Below are positions 22,895 to 34,080 of a stretch of DNA of 64,000 bases, piece by piece; the first letter of the stretch is position 1; each line of letters opens with the position of its first letter. The position numbers and the translations under genes were made by a program. The stretch lies in assembly GCA_963555705.1 (NCBI GenBank), contig OY743182.1, positions 55,999,092 through 56,063,091 of the forward strand. Reading direction: 5' to 3'. A model generated the notes under the pieces. The model did not search any database, was not told the DNA's origin, and saw only the letters and a list, made by a program, of their open reading frames with translations. This DNA comes from Ligustrum vulgare. Its lineage: Eukaryota > Streptophyta > Magnoliopsida > Lamiales > Oleaceae.

Positions 22895-24273
22895 GAATTT
22901 ATTCTATCTAGAGATGTCAACTACATATCTCTATGATTGGTCAAATAAGCCCTAAATAGATGCATTCAATGACAATAATTCAAAATGATTACGACAACCA
23001 CAACTATGTATCTCTACCATTTTATCAATTGTCGAATTTTATTACTTGATCTAGGTGTTAACTTACATCTCAAATTATGAAAACAACCCACAATTCATCA
23101 AATTGGTGATCAAGCAATTAATGCATTAAAACGCAATAATAAAATCAATGCATAAAACAATTTGCCCAAAACTATAGAATTGAAATTGAATATTCAAACA
23201 AAATTACATCGTTCGTCCCAACTAATAAATTAATTACACATAATTAAAGAAAAACAAGAAGAATATAAAAGAAAACATCACCAAATTCTAGAAATAAGGT
23301 TGAGGAGCATAAAGTATTCATGCACCAAGATCCAATCTTCAAACCAAGTTCTTGATTTCTTCTTTGGCTTCTTGGAATTTCTCCTTGGCTTCTTATAGAA
23401 TGTAGAGGAAAAAAAAAATGAATTGGGGACCTTCCTTCTAGGTTAAAATAAGTCCTTTTATTAAATTTTTTAGACCCGGCCCAATCATCGACTCGACCGA
23501 GCGATTTGGTCAAGGGTTGGAGGGTGGACTTGGGGTCAACCCATTCATTAAAATAATAATAAATAAATAAAAAATAACAAAAACCCGGGTCAACCCGGTT
23601 CCAGGTCGACCGGGTGAACCGAGTTTACTCAGTCAACTCGGGTCTTTGATCGTGTTTGACCAAAACGGGTTTTTGGGGTCACCTGACCCGGTTTTGGACC
23701 AGGTTTCGAGTCGACCCGGCTGAACCGAGTTTAATAACGTTGCTTTTTATAGTTTAAAAATCAAGAAAGTAGTTTAATCTTTGTTGAGCTTGAAAACAAA
23801 TAGAAAAAATAAAGAAAAAACAAAAATCACAAAATACCTATAGGCGACCAGCGATTGAACTGCGGTTTACAAACCATGGTTGGCCAATGGCAAACAGGGC
23901 CAACAGGAGACCGCATGTCGGCATAGGTTTGCAAACCACAGTTGACCCGTGGTTGAAATTTATGGTCTATTAGCCGAGCTTCAAACACACATAACTTTTG
24001 ATCTATAACTCCGATTTGTGCTTTTTTTATTGTATTAGACTGTACATTCAATTACCTTTCCAATGATATATTATAGACTCCCTGGAGATATTTGTACTAA
24101 AAGTTGTGCATTGATTTCTTTACTTACTCCGCTCGTTTTGCTTCAATCTCTTCCAAATTCGAGTTTTTCCTAAAATAATCAAAATAAAAACCAATTAAGC
24201 AATAATCAAACTCTAAAATACTCACAACTGTCTAAATTTGAAATGAAAATAAGCATGAAAAACGTACTTATCA
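22895..24273 (-). repeat. LTR of another gypsy element (minus strand), truncated
   Basis: On the minus strand it begins TGATAAGTACGTTTTTCATGC at 24273, the TGATAAGT-type LTR start also used by the Athila-like family but otherwise different in sequence. It contains several GACCCGG/CCGGGT-rich runs (23580-23720) with CCGGGTCAACCCGG-like inverted repeats. The other end is lost at the inverted-repeat junction at 22895, so no PBS or internal part is seen. It landed directly at the donor splice site of a gene fragment (24274-24279). The short open frames here (23244-23513, 23827-24051) have no motif. Confidence 0.5.
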
Positions 24274-24582
24274 CTTTACAATGGACTCCAGAGCGTTTCC
24301 AGAGTTGAACGTCCTGGAAGGGTTTTTTGAAAAAAATGACCACTTTATTCAGGGCGGAGCTAAGGGGTGGCCAACCTGGGCCCTGGCCCACACCATTTAT
24401 GAAAAGTGGAAATTAAACCTACCCCTACCTTTAAATATCTAAATTCATAAATAAGATCAAACTTAAATTACTTCATAAATCATGTCATTATTGTAAATTT
24501 TAATTTAAATAAAATATTATAAAGTTTAATAATTATTAAATTAAATTAAACTATCTTGAAACCCTAATTCTAATTTCAAACC

Positions 24583-26108
24583 TGTTACGCTCCGCAAGTG
24601 CACGGGTCGCGCACGTAATAAAGTGGATTTTAAGTCCGAATATCGTTCCCACAGAGATTTTTTAAAATCTTATTTTAGACTACAAACCTTAACCGGAACA
24701 AGAAAATTTAGGATTTGGAAATCTTGATTTTTTAAAAAAAATTAAAAATTAAACTAAAGAAAATAAGAAAATTTGATTTATGAAAACGATGAGATGAATT
24801 TGTTAAAATTATGAATCCACATTAAACATATCAACCATGTATTTGACTTAAACATTTAATAACAATGTATGAGTATTGAAAATCCGTGTTCCTATATTTA
24901 TTTATGTCCCCTTTCGAGCGATCCATAAACACCTTTTCCTACAAGAGACGAGCCTGTATTTCTATTACCAATCCAAACATGTAGAAAAGGATTAATGAAT
25001 TATGAACACTTTTTGGGATAACACGAAGCATATGAGTATATTTTTATCCCCTATCGGACTTCGCGACAATTAATCAAGGTCTAATAAATTTCTACTCTTT
25101 CGAACATAGAAATCTATCACAGATATCAATAATTATGCGTCCACAATCATAGATGCTAATAACAACATAATTAATTGCATCAATCTCATAAATTGCATAA
25201 TATAAATATAAAGTCAAAACATGGAATCAATAGATTAATGCTTCATCACAATTCTAAGAATTAAAACCTAGCCTAAATACATGATCGAAAATAAATCACA
25301 AGAAGTATGAAAAGATGTCACCCCATTCATATTCTTGATCCTTGTTCTTCAATCTTGAATTTGGCCTTCAATGGATCCCCCAGCAGTTGGACAGCGTTTT
25401 GGCATGAATTTCACATTTGGGAACCCTTAATTTCGTGCCCCAAGCCATGTATTTATAGATGTTCATGAGAATTAGGTTACTTGGGGAGAAAGAATGCTGA
25501 GTTTCACGTCCAAATCAAATTCCAAAAGAGTTTCAACCGAACAAGGAAAGTTACCTTCGCGGAAGAATTTTTTGTCATTGCACAGTGTTTAGTATATTGA
25601 TCATATCTTTCTATTCCCTTATCCGATTTAGATGATTCAAAATCCATTAGAAAGATAATGTAAAGGGATACAATTCTTCCTGAAACAGGATTTTACCAAT
25701 TCGAACGTTTACCACCCAGAAATTAGGTTTCAAAGTATGACTAAAAATCTGCCCAAAAATCTTGTGTGATTGGAATGAATTTATGGTAATATTCTTATAA
25801 TATTTCATTCCCTTTTGACTTTTAATTGTATCCAATTGACTCCTAACATTCTTCAAGTATCGTATCATGGTCCGGATCAATCATTGAGTATTTTTAATTT
25901 GGCCCTTCTTCATTTGATTTGTATACTTTAGTCCTTGAACTTCTAATTTGCTTTTTTTTTTTTTTTGCTCCAATTCCATTGTTTTCTCGAATTTGGGATT
26001 ATTTCTGAAATATAAACAAATAACACAAAATAAATAGCAAATATTCTAAAAAAAACATATAAAATCATACTTTTAGGATAGAAATAAGTGTATAAAATAC
26101 ACTTATCA
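24583..26108 (-). repeat. solo LTR of the Athila-like family inside the hAT element, TSD CAAACC
   Basis: On the minus strand it begins TGATAAGTGTATTTTATACAC and ends GGAGCGTAACA; full length (1526 bp) against the LTR at 10484-11996. The six bases on either side are identical (CAAACC at 24577-24582 and 26109-26114). Ty3 elements normally make 5 bp, so one base is probably coincidence. Only one LTR remains, as after LTR-LTR recombination. Confidence 0.88.
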
Positions 26109-26551
26109 CAAACCATTTTATATCTTCCATTTCTCTATCCAACGCCTCCAGGTCCAGGCTTTACCCACAACACCCAACCCAATTCCACCCACCGTGCTCC
26201 ACTCCAAATTGGCAAAATCTTTCCCCTCCAGCGATGACAAGGCAACCCACCTGTCCTCTCTCCCCAATGATGGCGCAGGCACTTCATGAACTGCAGTTTG
26301 AAGAAACGTCTAGCACGCAACAACATAAAAAATAGAGATGCTACACCAGAGCGAGTACACGACATCGCAGCAGCGAACATCTATTGCTGTGTTTTGATTT
26401 GTCGTGATCTATCAATCCGTGGTGGTGCTGCGGTTGTGGAGTAGATTTGAAGGTCACGATGGCGATGGTGTTTTTGTGTATGCTAGGTGATGGTGAGGTG
26501 TGTGTGCTAGATGGTAATGGTCTGTTCAGTGTGTTAATTTTTGTGTCCAGT

Positions 26552-26813
26552 AGGTTAGTGGTGGTGTGTGCGCTCTGTGGCCACGGTGGTGGTATGTGTG
26601 TGGTTGGTGGTGGTGATGGGTATTTTGTGGTGGTGATGACAGCTTTAACGGGGAAAGATGGTGGCTGGAGTGTTCAATGTGGTGATTTTTGTGTGCAATA
26701 GGTTAGTGGTGGTGTGTGTGGTGTGGTGGCGATGGTGGTATGTGTGTGGTTGGTGGTGGTGATGGGTTTTTTTGTGGTGGCGACGACAGCTTAGGCGGGA
26801 AAGACGGTGGCTG
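26552..26813 (+). repeat. G/T-rich tandem duplication within the hAT element
   Basis: Two diverged copies of about 110-150 bp: 26552-26664 and 26703-26813. Both run from TTAGTGGTGGTGTGTG through GGTATGTGTGTGGTTGGTGG to AAAGAYGGTGGCTG. The open frame 26447-26701 is a by-product of the repeat. Confidence 0.7.
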
Positions 26814-27079
26814 TGCAAGTGGGGGTTGGTGGTGGTATTGGTAGTACTGATAGTGGTGATGAGGGTGGGGTGGTGGCAGCATAGTGAGGAGGTGGTGGTA
26901 GTGATGATGTAGGTGTGTGACCTAAAACTTTATGACATGTGACTTTAGGAATTTGTGACTTGTAGCCCATGATCTTAAAAACTTGTGACTTGAAATTATG
27001 TTATTGTCATGACCTAATAATTTGATAACTTGTGACCTAAAAATAAGTCGAGATTAAATTATTTAATATTTTGTAACCT

Positions 27080-27310
27080 AATTTCACAACTCGTGACTTT
27101 GGAATTACTGTGTTTGTGACTTGTGATCCTAAATAATTGTGACCTAATCATGATTTGTGACCTGAAAGATTTTATTTTGTAGCCAGATATTATACGCTAT
27201 TGTGACCTGAAGGATTTTATTGTGGCCTGAAATTATACGCTATCATGGCCTTCTTGTGATTTGTGACCTGAAAGATTTTATTTTGTGATCTGAATTATAC
27301 GATATTATGA
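27080..27310 (+). repeat. GTGACCTGAAA repeats within the hAT element
   Basis: Degenerate tandem units with the core TTGTGACCTGAAAGATTTTA alternating with GAAATTATACGCTAT. Five or six units can be counted by eye. Looser copies of GTGACCTAA extend back to about 26920. Confidence 0.65.
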
Positions 27311-27927
27311 CCTTAATATATGTAATTAATAAAATACTTTTAATTATTTAATTTAATTAATTATTCTAATTACAACCTGATTTTTGAAATTATACAACTT
27401 TGATCTTATTTTTGAAATTTCTATTTTTAAACATCTTATTTATATATTTTACCCTTCTGAAATTTTTTGTAGAAACCCTTGGAAAAAAAAAACCCATTAA
27501 AGCTGGCCCACCCCAGATTTGTGCTTGGCTCCACCCCTGACTTTATTAATCCTATAATTTCTTTGGTGTCTGCTGGTTTGGCTTCTTGCAGCAACCTTTC
27601 CACATGACCAGCATCCTTCTTGCTATCTGAGTAATGACACTAGAAAATTTGAACATTATTAGCCAAAGAGATGAGGCAAATGTAAAAAATATTACAGACA
27701 TCAATTTACAAATCCTGTCAGCGGTTATATTGAATATTTTGCAACTTCCATGAGACAAAATTGGGTTCACTTCAACAGAATATAGTTCACACTTAGCACC
27801 AGGTGAATTACAGAAAAATATATTTAACAAAGAAGTGAACGACAAAGTGAATAACATATTAGAGTAATGCAGATCACGAAGCAAAATTTACTCTGGATAG
27901 GTTTTCGAGAATCTCAAGCAAATGATC

Positions 27928-28897
27928 TGATGAGATCCCAATCGGGGAATCTCGTCGAACAACGCGGAATAACGAAATTAAAACCTAGGAAAGATCTAGA
28001 TCAGATTTAAACACGAAAATAAACAAGAACACATGAAATAAACAACGAAATTAAAGATAGATCGACGATAAAACCTTGACCCGACAATCACGACGCAATT
28101 AATGACGATGCGGATTGAAGAACCAAGATTGGTAAACGCCACAAGGACTCGTCAATTTCCTTGATAAGATTCTAAAATGAAACGCCACAAATATTCTCGT
28201 GAATATTTGATAAGTTCAACGCCACAAATATTTCACAATCTTTGATAAGTTGGATTTGTTCTCGAAGAATACAAAAGGGACTCCTAACCTTTCAATTGGA
28301 GAAAATTTTCTCAACTTAAATTCAATAATCTCAAAACTAAACTGTCTTTTACAATCATGGAAAGGAATATAAATAATAAAATAACCTAGCCACTAATTGG
28401 GCTCAAAACAGAATCCTAATTAGACTAAAATACTAAAATAGGAAAATAAATAATTAAAAAGGAAAAATAATCAAAATACGCGAAAATCCGTAATATTAGA
28501 TTTAAGGCCGTGATGAACTCATTTACGGCCGTAAATGACTTTCTGCTTGAGACTTACGGCCGTGATCATATTTCTTACGGCCGTAACTATGAAATTTTGT
28601 AATTCTTCATTTAACCCTGAGGCGGAGTTACGGCCGTGAGGATTATTCTTTACGGCCGTAATGAAGGTTCTGCTCAAATTTGCGATAGCTGTGTTACGGC
28701 CGTAACTTCTACTCTTATGGCCATAAGATGACTTCTGCACCTTTTTTCCCTCTGAACTTCGATTCCTTGCTTCGGCTTGATCCTTTTTTCCTCCCGGCTC
28801 GATCCCAACACGGAACTTGCTCCATTTTCCACCTAGATCACCATTATACTGCCGATGGCTCGACTTCTCCCTTCGATGCCTGGTCCGGAACGTATCA
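27928..28897 (-). repeat. 3' LTR with phased TTACGGCCGTAA array
   Basis: 970 bp. Between 28502 and 28725 it holds eight copies of the 12-bp palindrome TTACGGCCGTAA or close variants. The GGCC centres are at 28506, 28527, 28558, 28579, 28632, 28654, 28698 and 28719 (first base of GGCC). The steps are 21, 31, 21, 53, 22, 44 and 21 bp, all close to multiples of the helical turn. Confidence 0.9.
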
Positions 28898-30177
28898 TAC
28901 TCCCTCTCTTGAAAAGGATTCAACCTCGAATCCAATTTTGGTCGGCTTTTCAAACTCCTCCTGCTTTTTTGGGCTCGATGATTATGTTTATGCCTCGTGC
29001 TTGCTTTCAACCTTTTGGGCTGCCCATTTTTCTCCTTCAACTTTCTCGGGTTTTTGGGCTGCTCATTTGTACCAACAAGTTTTTTTCCTATTTTAAGCTC
29101 ATGGTTTGACTTCGGTACCTGTAAAACATATTTTAAAGAACTGGGGAGGGGTGTGTTAGCGTGAGTAAGTACAAATAGACTCATTTTTGTGGTATACTCT
29201 CTTTTCTTTTGCTTTTTGCACTCAGTCTCTCCTTTTTCTGAGGTCGTGGCCTCAACTCTCTTTTCTTTAATTTCCACTCCCTCTCCTTTTTCTAAGGTCG
29301 TGGCCTCAACTCTCTTATTTTTCCCCTCAAACTCACTTTTCACTTTCAATTGATCTTTCAGGGCTTCAGTTGGAGATAGTGGCATTAGAGTAAACTTTTT
29401 CCCCCCTTTTACCAGGTTGTATCTATTCATATACCCATCGTGTAACACAGCCATTTCATGTTGCCAAGTCCTCCCCAACAATATGTGACTAATTTGCATA
29501 GGCACCACGTCACAAACTACCTCATCAGCATATCCACCAAAAGAAAAAGTCACCAAGGCCTGTCTCTTCACCTAAACTTCTCCCAACTCAGTCAACCATT
29601 GTAATTTATAAGGTGTTGGATGTTTCATTAAAGATAAGCCCAATTTTTTCATCAACATTGTACCAACTATATATGTACAACTTCCCCCGTCAATCACCAT
29701 ACTACACACTTTATCATTCACGATGCATCTAGTGTGAAAAATCTTATCCTTTTGCCCTTCGACATTATCCAAAACATTCACCTTACGCCTAACACTAAGA
29801 GCATGCCTATCAATAATTGACTCATCCACCACAATACTTTTCGCCCCTTCACTATCACACCTAACCTTTTTACGTGGACAATCAAGTGCAATGTGACCCC
29901 GTTCCAAACATTTAAAGCACTTAACATTTTTATCCTTAAGAGGCTTGGAATCAGAATTATTTTTACCTTTGGTTGTCGGTTCCTCCCTCCTTTTGTGAAC
30001 ATGATCACTACCCTCCCGTTTTGATGTCTCTTTTCGCTTCAATGGCCTTTCATCCATCCCATCTCCGTACCTAACATGACATTCACGCTTACTACTCCTC
30101 CTAGCCATATAGTCTGCCCGCGATTGCTCCTTTTTCAATTGGGCAATAATCGCATTTCTTTTATCCATCCTAGCCAT
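28898..30177 (-). pseudogene. gypsy gag C-terminus and aspartic protease (RT deleted)
   Basis: On the minus strand from 30177 the frame is open to a stop at 29572-29574. It contains a basic region, one CCHC zinc knuckle CFKCLERGHIALDC (near 29890-29935), and then the protease block VIDGGSCTYIV near 29660-29690 with its Asp and the Gly-Gly-Ser around it. A single stop interrupts the protease; the next frame (29571 down) continues FGGYADEVVCDVVPM and SHILLGRTWQ, the second conserved half. After about 29300 the reading becomes Lys-rich and simply runs on into the 3' LTR. The region where RT would begin is missing, so a large deletion joined the protease linker to the 3' end. Confidence 0.8.
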
Positions 30178-30712
30178 TACCTTATTAAATTTTGCCTAAA
30201 TCTCAGCCAAAAATTCAACACCCTGCTCCAATATCCTATTCCCTCTTTCGGGCCGTTTTTTGTCACCCATTGATGAAGATCTCTCCCTGCGAGACATGGT
30301 TTATAACAAGAAGAAGAAATAAAATTCCTCAAAAATCTTTATCACTCGTGTATCACTCTTTTTCCTTCTCAAGAACTCCGATAATCAATCCAAGAACTAT
30401 TTATCAAGGGTAGATAAACAAGACATGAATAAGAACAAATTGAAGAATTGAGAAAATTTGGAATATGTAAAAAAAAATGAAAATTTCGAATTTATTTTTA
30501 ATCTGCCAGAGAATTGGACTACGAGTATGGCAGAAAAAACGGAACTGGATTTGGACGAAAAATGAACAAGAAAAACACTTTTGAATTTTTGGGACTGACT
30601 CTTATGGATCAAATTGAAGAAAATTATGACTGACACGAAGAACGCAAAGAACACGAAAAAGTTAAGAAAATCAAGAATTAACAAGAAACGCAATAATCTG
30701 AAATATATCCAA

Positions 30713-30724
30713 GCTCTTATACCA
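30713..30724 (-). promoter_or_regulatory. primer-binding site, initiator Met tRNA type
   Basis: Minus-strand TGGTATAAGAGC, two bases after the 5' LTR, differing at one position from the usual TGGTATCAGAGC. Confidence 0.8.
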
Positions 30725-30726
30725 GA

Positions 30727-31699
30727 TGATGAGATCCCAATCGAGGAATCTCGTCGAACAACGCGGAATAACGAAATTAAAACCTAGGAAAGATCTAGAT
30801 CAGATTTAAACACGAAAATAAACAAGAACACAGGAAATAAACAATGGAATTAAAGATAGATCGATGATAAAACCTTGACCCGACAATCATGATGCAATTA
30901 ATGACGATTCGGATTGAAGAACCAAGATTGGTGAACGCCACAAGGACTCGTCAATTTCCTTGATAAGATTCTAATTGAAAACGCCACAAATATTCTCGTG
31001 AATATTTAATAAGTTTAATGCCACAAATATTTCACAATATTTGATAAGTTGGATTTGTTCTCGAAGAACACAAAAGGGATTCCTCAACCTTTCAATTGTA
31101 GAAAACTTTCTCAACTTAAATTCAATAATCTCAAAACTAAATTATCTTTTACAATCATGGAAAGAAATATAAATAAGAAAATAACCAAGCCACTAATTGG
31201 GCTCAAAACAGAATCCTAATTAGACTAAAATACTAAAAATAAGAAAATAAATAATTAAAAACGGAAAAATAATCAAAATACGCGAAAATCCGGAATATTA
31301 GATTTACGGCCGTGATGAACTCATTTACGGCCATAAATGACTTTCTGCTTGAGACTTACGGCAGTGACTATATTTCTTACGGCCGTGACTATGAAATTTT
31401 GTAATTCTTCATTTAAACCCGATGCGGAGTTACGGCCGTGAGGATTATTCTTTACGGCCGTAATGAAGGTTCTGCTCAAAATTGCGATAGCTGTGTTACG
31501 GCCGTAACTTTTGCTCTTACGGCTGTAAGATGACTCCTGCACCTTTTTTCCCTCTGAACTTCGATTCCTTGCTTCGGCTTGATCCTTTCTTCCTCCCGGA
31601 TCGACCTCAACACGGAACTTGTTCCGTTTTCCACGTAGATCACCGTTATACTGCTGATGGCTCGACTTCGCCCTTTGATGCCTGGTCCGGAACGTATCA
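30727..31699 (-). repeat. 5' LTR with phased TTACGGCCGTAA array
   Basis: 973 bp. The palindrome array is conserved with the same spacing as in the 3' LTR: GGCC starts at 31308, 31329, 31360, 31381, 31434, 31456, 31500 and 31521. A few sites have decayed (GGCCAT, GGCAGT, GGCTGT). Confidence 0.9.
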
Positions 31700-31836
31700 T
31701 GATCAATGTCAATGTTAATATTCTTAAATTAAGCTATCCCCATGGCTGGGTAAAAATATTATAATTTTAAATTGAAAGCATGAATGGGTACATAATAGAA
31801 GAATGTGCGAAATAATGAGGGATAATTGGAACTTAC

Positions 31837-33600
31837 GTGGAGCCCAGCTACTTTTGTCTTGGGTGCTCAAGGTGATTTTTTTGGAATGGACTTCACATTT
31901 GTGTAAGAATGATCTTTGAGTTATAATGATGTAGAGATGCTTTCTAGTATTTCAACCACAATCAAAGCCATTAGGTGTCTAAGGTAGATACTTCAGTGCA
32001 CTTAAAAGTCTGTAACTATTTTATGTAATAGCTAACACAAGTGGCTCACAGGAATGTATATCAATTATAACCAAAATAAATAATCAATAATAATATCCAT
32101 TAGGTGATAATAGATAATTATTTCCATGTAAGTCTATCATTTTTTCCATGCTTAAGAACTACTAAATGTATGTGATGGACTATGCCATCCAACCTTCAAT
32201 CAACTAACAACACTGAGCTTCAAAAAGGAAATATTAAAATAGACCTAATTGGCTAAATTCGCCTCCTCTACAACGCTTCCAAATTACATAGCCCATCCAT
32301 AAAGGACCTGTTGTACATGCACTAAAGTAAAGAGCTCAACAATGATGTTGTAGCACTTTATTCTGCACCTGTGACATGTCTTGCATTACCATAAGAGCAT
32401 CAAATTTAAAAATAAATATCTTTAATCGTTCATCGATTGATGAAGGAGCACATCTGTATCCAAATAAACATGTAAAGGAAACACACACATATACGCATGT
32501 ATAGGGGATCCGATTTAATTAAACATCGCAGATCTCTAATTAAACAAAAATTAGCAAATATTCAGACGCCGTCGATTAGATTAGAACTTGATAAAAAGCC
32601 TAAAATTGCAAACATATTAAACTTACCTTGAAATGAGTCATAAAGTTTTCTTTTAATATAGGTCACTTGCCTATTTCCTTCTCAGCTACTAATTCAGAAT
32701 TCCGCTTTGCTGCTTTAACATGAGAATTGATCCCAACAGGGCAAGCCAAAAAATGGAGAACATTCACTAAAAATATTAGGACGTTTAGGCCTTAGATGTA
32801 GAAGGCTAACATATGGAACTCTTATGATTTCCAAGAAAAGAAAATAAACTAGAAACCATCAGAGAAGGGCACAAAGAAAGTACAGCCAGATGATGCACTA
32901 TAAGTATGGAACTACTCGCCCAAAAGATCAGGGTGAAGTTAAACTCAAGAGCTACTCTAAAGTAGTAAACAACAGTGATAATAACAAAGTATGAGTTGTG
33001 AAGCAGAGTCCAAGTGTGGGGATAATAAAAAAATTCGAAAGAAAAGAGGAGGAAAACAATGGCGATGCTAATCCTCTAGTAACCTACAGTTTGGTGACTT
33101 ACCTAAATGGTGGTCACCTACTTATTGGTCGAGGAATTCATGAGTCAAGAAGGTCAGGCTAATGGGGAAGAGACCCTCTACACTGAGGACAATGCATCAT
33201 TTGCTATCATTCACATTGATGAAGAAGATATCAAGGATGATGGCATGACTGATGTTGAAGAGGAAGTTGGATCTGAGAACAGAAGCTAGGAGGATAAAGA
33301 TACCCTAAAACAAACTGTTGAAGGAATTGAATGAAGTTGGCAATCTGGCAGTGGATCTGTTGAGTGAACCATCAGAACGAATTTTGATTATAACGTTCTA
33401 TATGGGAAACCTAAAGTCACAAAGAGAGTGTCACATGGAGACAAATATTGCTACCACCAAGTTGGAGGAACCAACTTGGTGGCAAAACATCATTGGAGAA
33501 CAGAGGGAATTCGCTCAAGTTAAGCTCGTCTCTTACCAACATGTTTTAATATCCTGGTTCAAGATTGAAAGCAAAACTTAAGGTCTTCCAAAGGACCATG
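31837..33600. other. low-copy-looking interval, no firm gene
   Basis: AT-rich sequence between the gypsy element and the repeat block at 33600. A minus-strand exon candidate ends at the donor GTAAGT (31836-31831). On + an acidic open frame at 33107-33289 (Glu/Asp-rich, DEEDIKDDGMTDVEEEVG) is followed by 33318-33581 in another frame. I cannot assign either to a family. From 31920 to 33060 I see nothing I can support. Confidence 0.3.
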
Positions 33601-33830
33601 CTTCAACCCATCAAAACTTAATTTTAACTACTAATTTCATAGAATTTCATAGAGCTTACTACTTTTCAACTAACCATTTCAAGAAATATTATAATCGCTT
33701 TTGAACTATTCACTGACTCAAATAAACCATAATTTTAAGAGTTGAAAACCTTTCGTGTTTATTAGTTTTCAATATTTCCCGTTGAAATGTAAATTAATGT
33801 TGTAAGGACTAAAGTAGTAGTATAGAAAGT
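33600..33830 (+). repeat. dispersed repeat, inverted copies at 43510-43600 and 44770-44950
   Basis: The stretch ATTTCATAGAGCTTACTACTT through AGAGTTGAAAACCTTTCGTG to GTTGAAATGTAAATTAATGT has reverse-complement counterparts at 44770-44950 (first part) and 43520-43590 (last part). The fold-back element sits between those two halves there. Confidence 0.7.
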
Positions 33831-34080
33831 TCAGGACTGAATTTGTAAAATCAGAAAGATCAGGGGCTGAAATTTTAAGACTTGAAGGTTGAGGGACTGA
33901 AATGTAATTTTGGAAAGTTAAGGGTCCAACTTGCACTATTGAGAAGATTGAGGGACTGTATTTCAATGTTACAAAAGGTCAGGGATCAAAAAGGAAATTT
34001 TGAAAGATTGGGGACTAGATTTGTAAATTTTTGAAAGATGAGGGACCAATTTGCAAATCTTGAAACTTTGGGGATCTACT
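33830..34080 (+). repeat. degenerate GGGACTGAA-type tandem array
   Basis: Six or seven units of 33-40 bp built on the theme GAGGGACTGAATTTGTAAATTTTGAAAGAT, each with several changes. A mirror array of the same theme is at 20640-21010 (AGTCCCTAAA, TTTGAAAA). No coding. Confidence 0.7.

Larger units (their letters stand above)
24350..27539. mobile_element. non-autonomous hAT element, TSD ACTTTATT
   Basis: Left end CAGGGCGGAGCTAAGGGGTGG; right end, read inward on the minus strand, CAGGGGTGGAGCCAAGCACA. These imperfect terminal inverted repeats are of the hAT (Tip100-like) CAGGGGCGGAGCC type. The flanking 8 bp are identical: ACTTTATT at 24342-24349 and at 27540-27547. Excluding the nested solo LTR (24583-26108), about 1.66 kb remains with no transposase. 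The right half is built of G/T-rich tandem sequence (26447-26890) and GTGACCTGAAA repeats (27080-27310). Confidence 0.88.
24280..27639 (-). pseudogene. exon of an unidentified gene, split by a hAT element
   Basis: Minus-strand exon in two pieces, 27639-27548 and 24349-24280, separated by the hAT element at 24350-27539. Taking out the element and one 8-bp duplication gives 162 bases, exactly 54 open codons, between an acceptor TTTTCTAG (27640 up) and a donor GTAAAG (24279 down). It begins CHYSDSKKDAGHVERLLQEA and continues KPADTKEIIGLIK across the junction. The phase agrees with the upstream exon at 27892-31722. The protein is rich in charged helix formers; I do not recognise the family. All three frames were read and only this one is open throughout. 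Confidence 0.45.
27928..31699 (-). mobile_element. short non-autonomous Ty3/gypsy element, TSD TGATC
   Basis: Complete unit on the minus strand: 5' LTR 31699-30727, PBS 30724-30713, internal 30712-28898, 3' LTR 28897-27928. Both LTRs are about 970 bp, start TGATACGTTCCGGACC and end GGGATCTCATCA. The flanking TGATC at 27923-27927 and 31700-31704 is a perfect 5-bp duplication. The coding part holds only the gag C-terminus and protease; RT, RNase H and integrase are absent. A polypurine tract (AAGAGAGGGAGTA) precedes the 3' LTR. The LTRs are very similar, so insertion is fairly recent. Confidence 0.9.
27892..31722 (-). pseudogene. upstream exon of the same unidentified gene, split by a gypsy element
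   Basis: Minus-strand exon in two pieces, 31722-31705 and 27927-27892, separated by the 27928-31699 gypsy element and one copy of its TGATC duplication. Rejoined it gives 18 open codons ending DHLLEILENLSR, then a donor GTAAAT. The acceptor (TTTAAG) is weak. The codon phase runs on correctly into the 162-base exon at 27639. The 27640-27885 interval between them is then a 246-base intron. A further exon candidate lies upstream at about 31837-31910 (ends at a perfect GTAAGT donor), but its protein is not recognisable. This gene is dead: two exons carry transposons. Confidence 0.4.

Noticed and set aside
26447..26701. 84-codon open frame rich in Val/Gly/Cys
   Set aside because: It follows the G/T-rich tandem repeat of the hAT element and has no motif.
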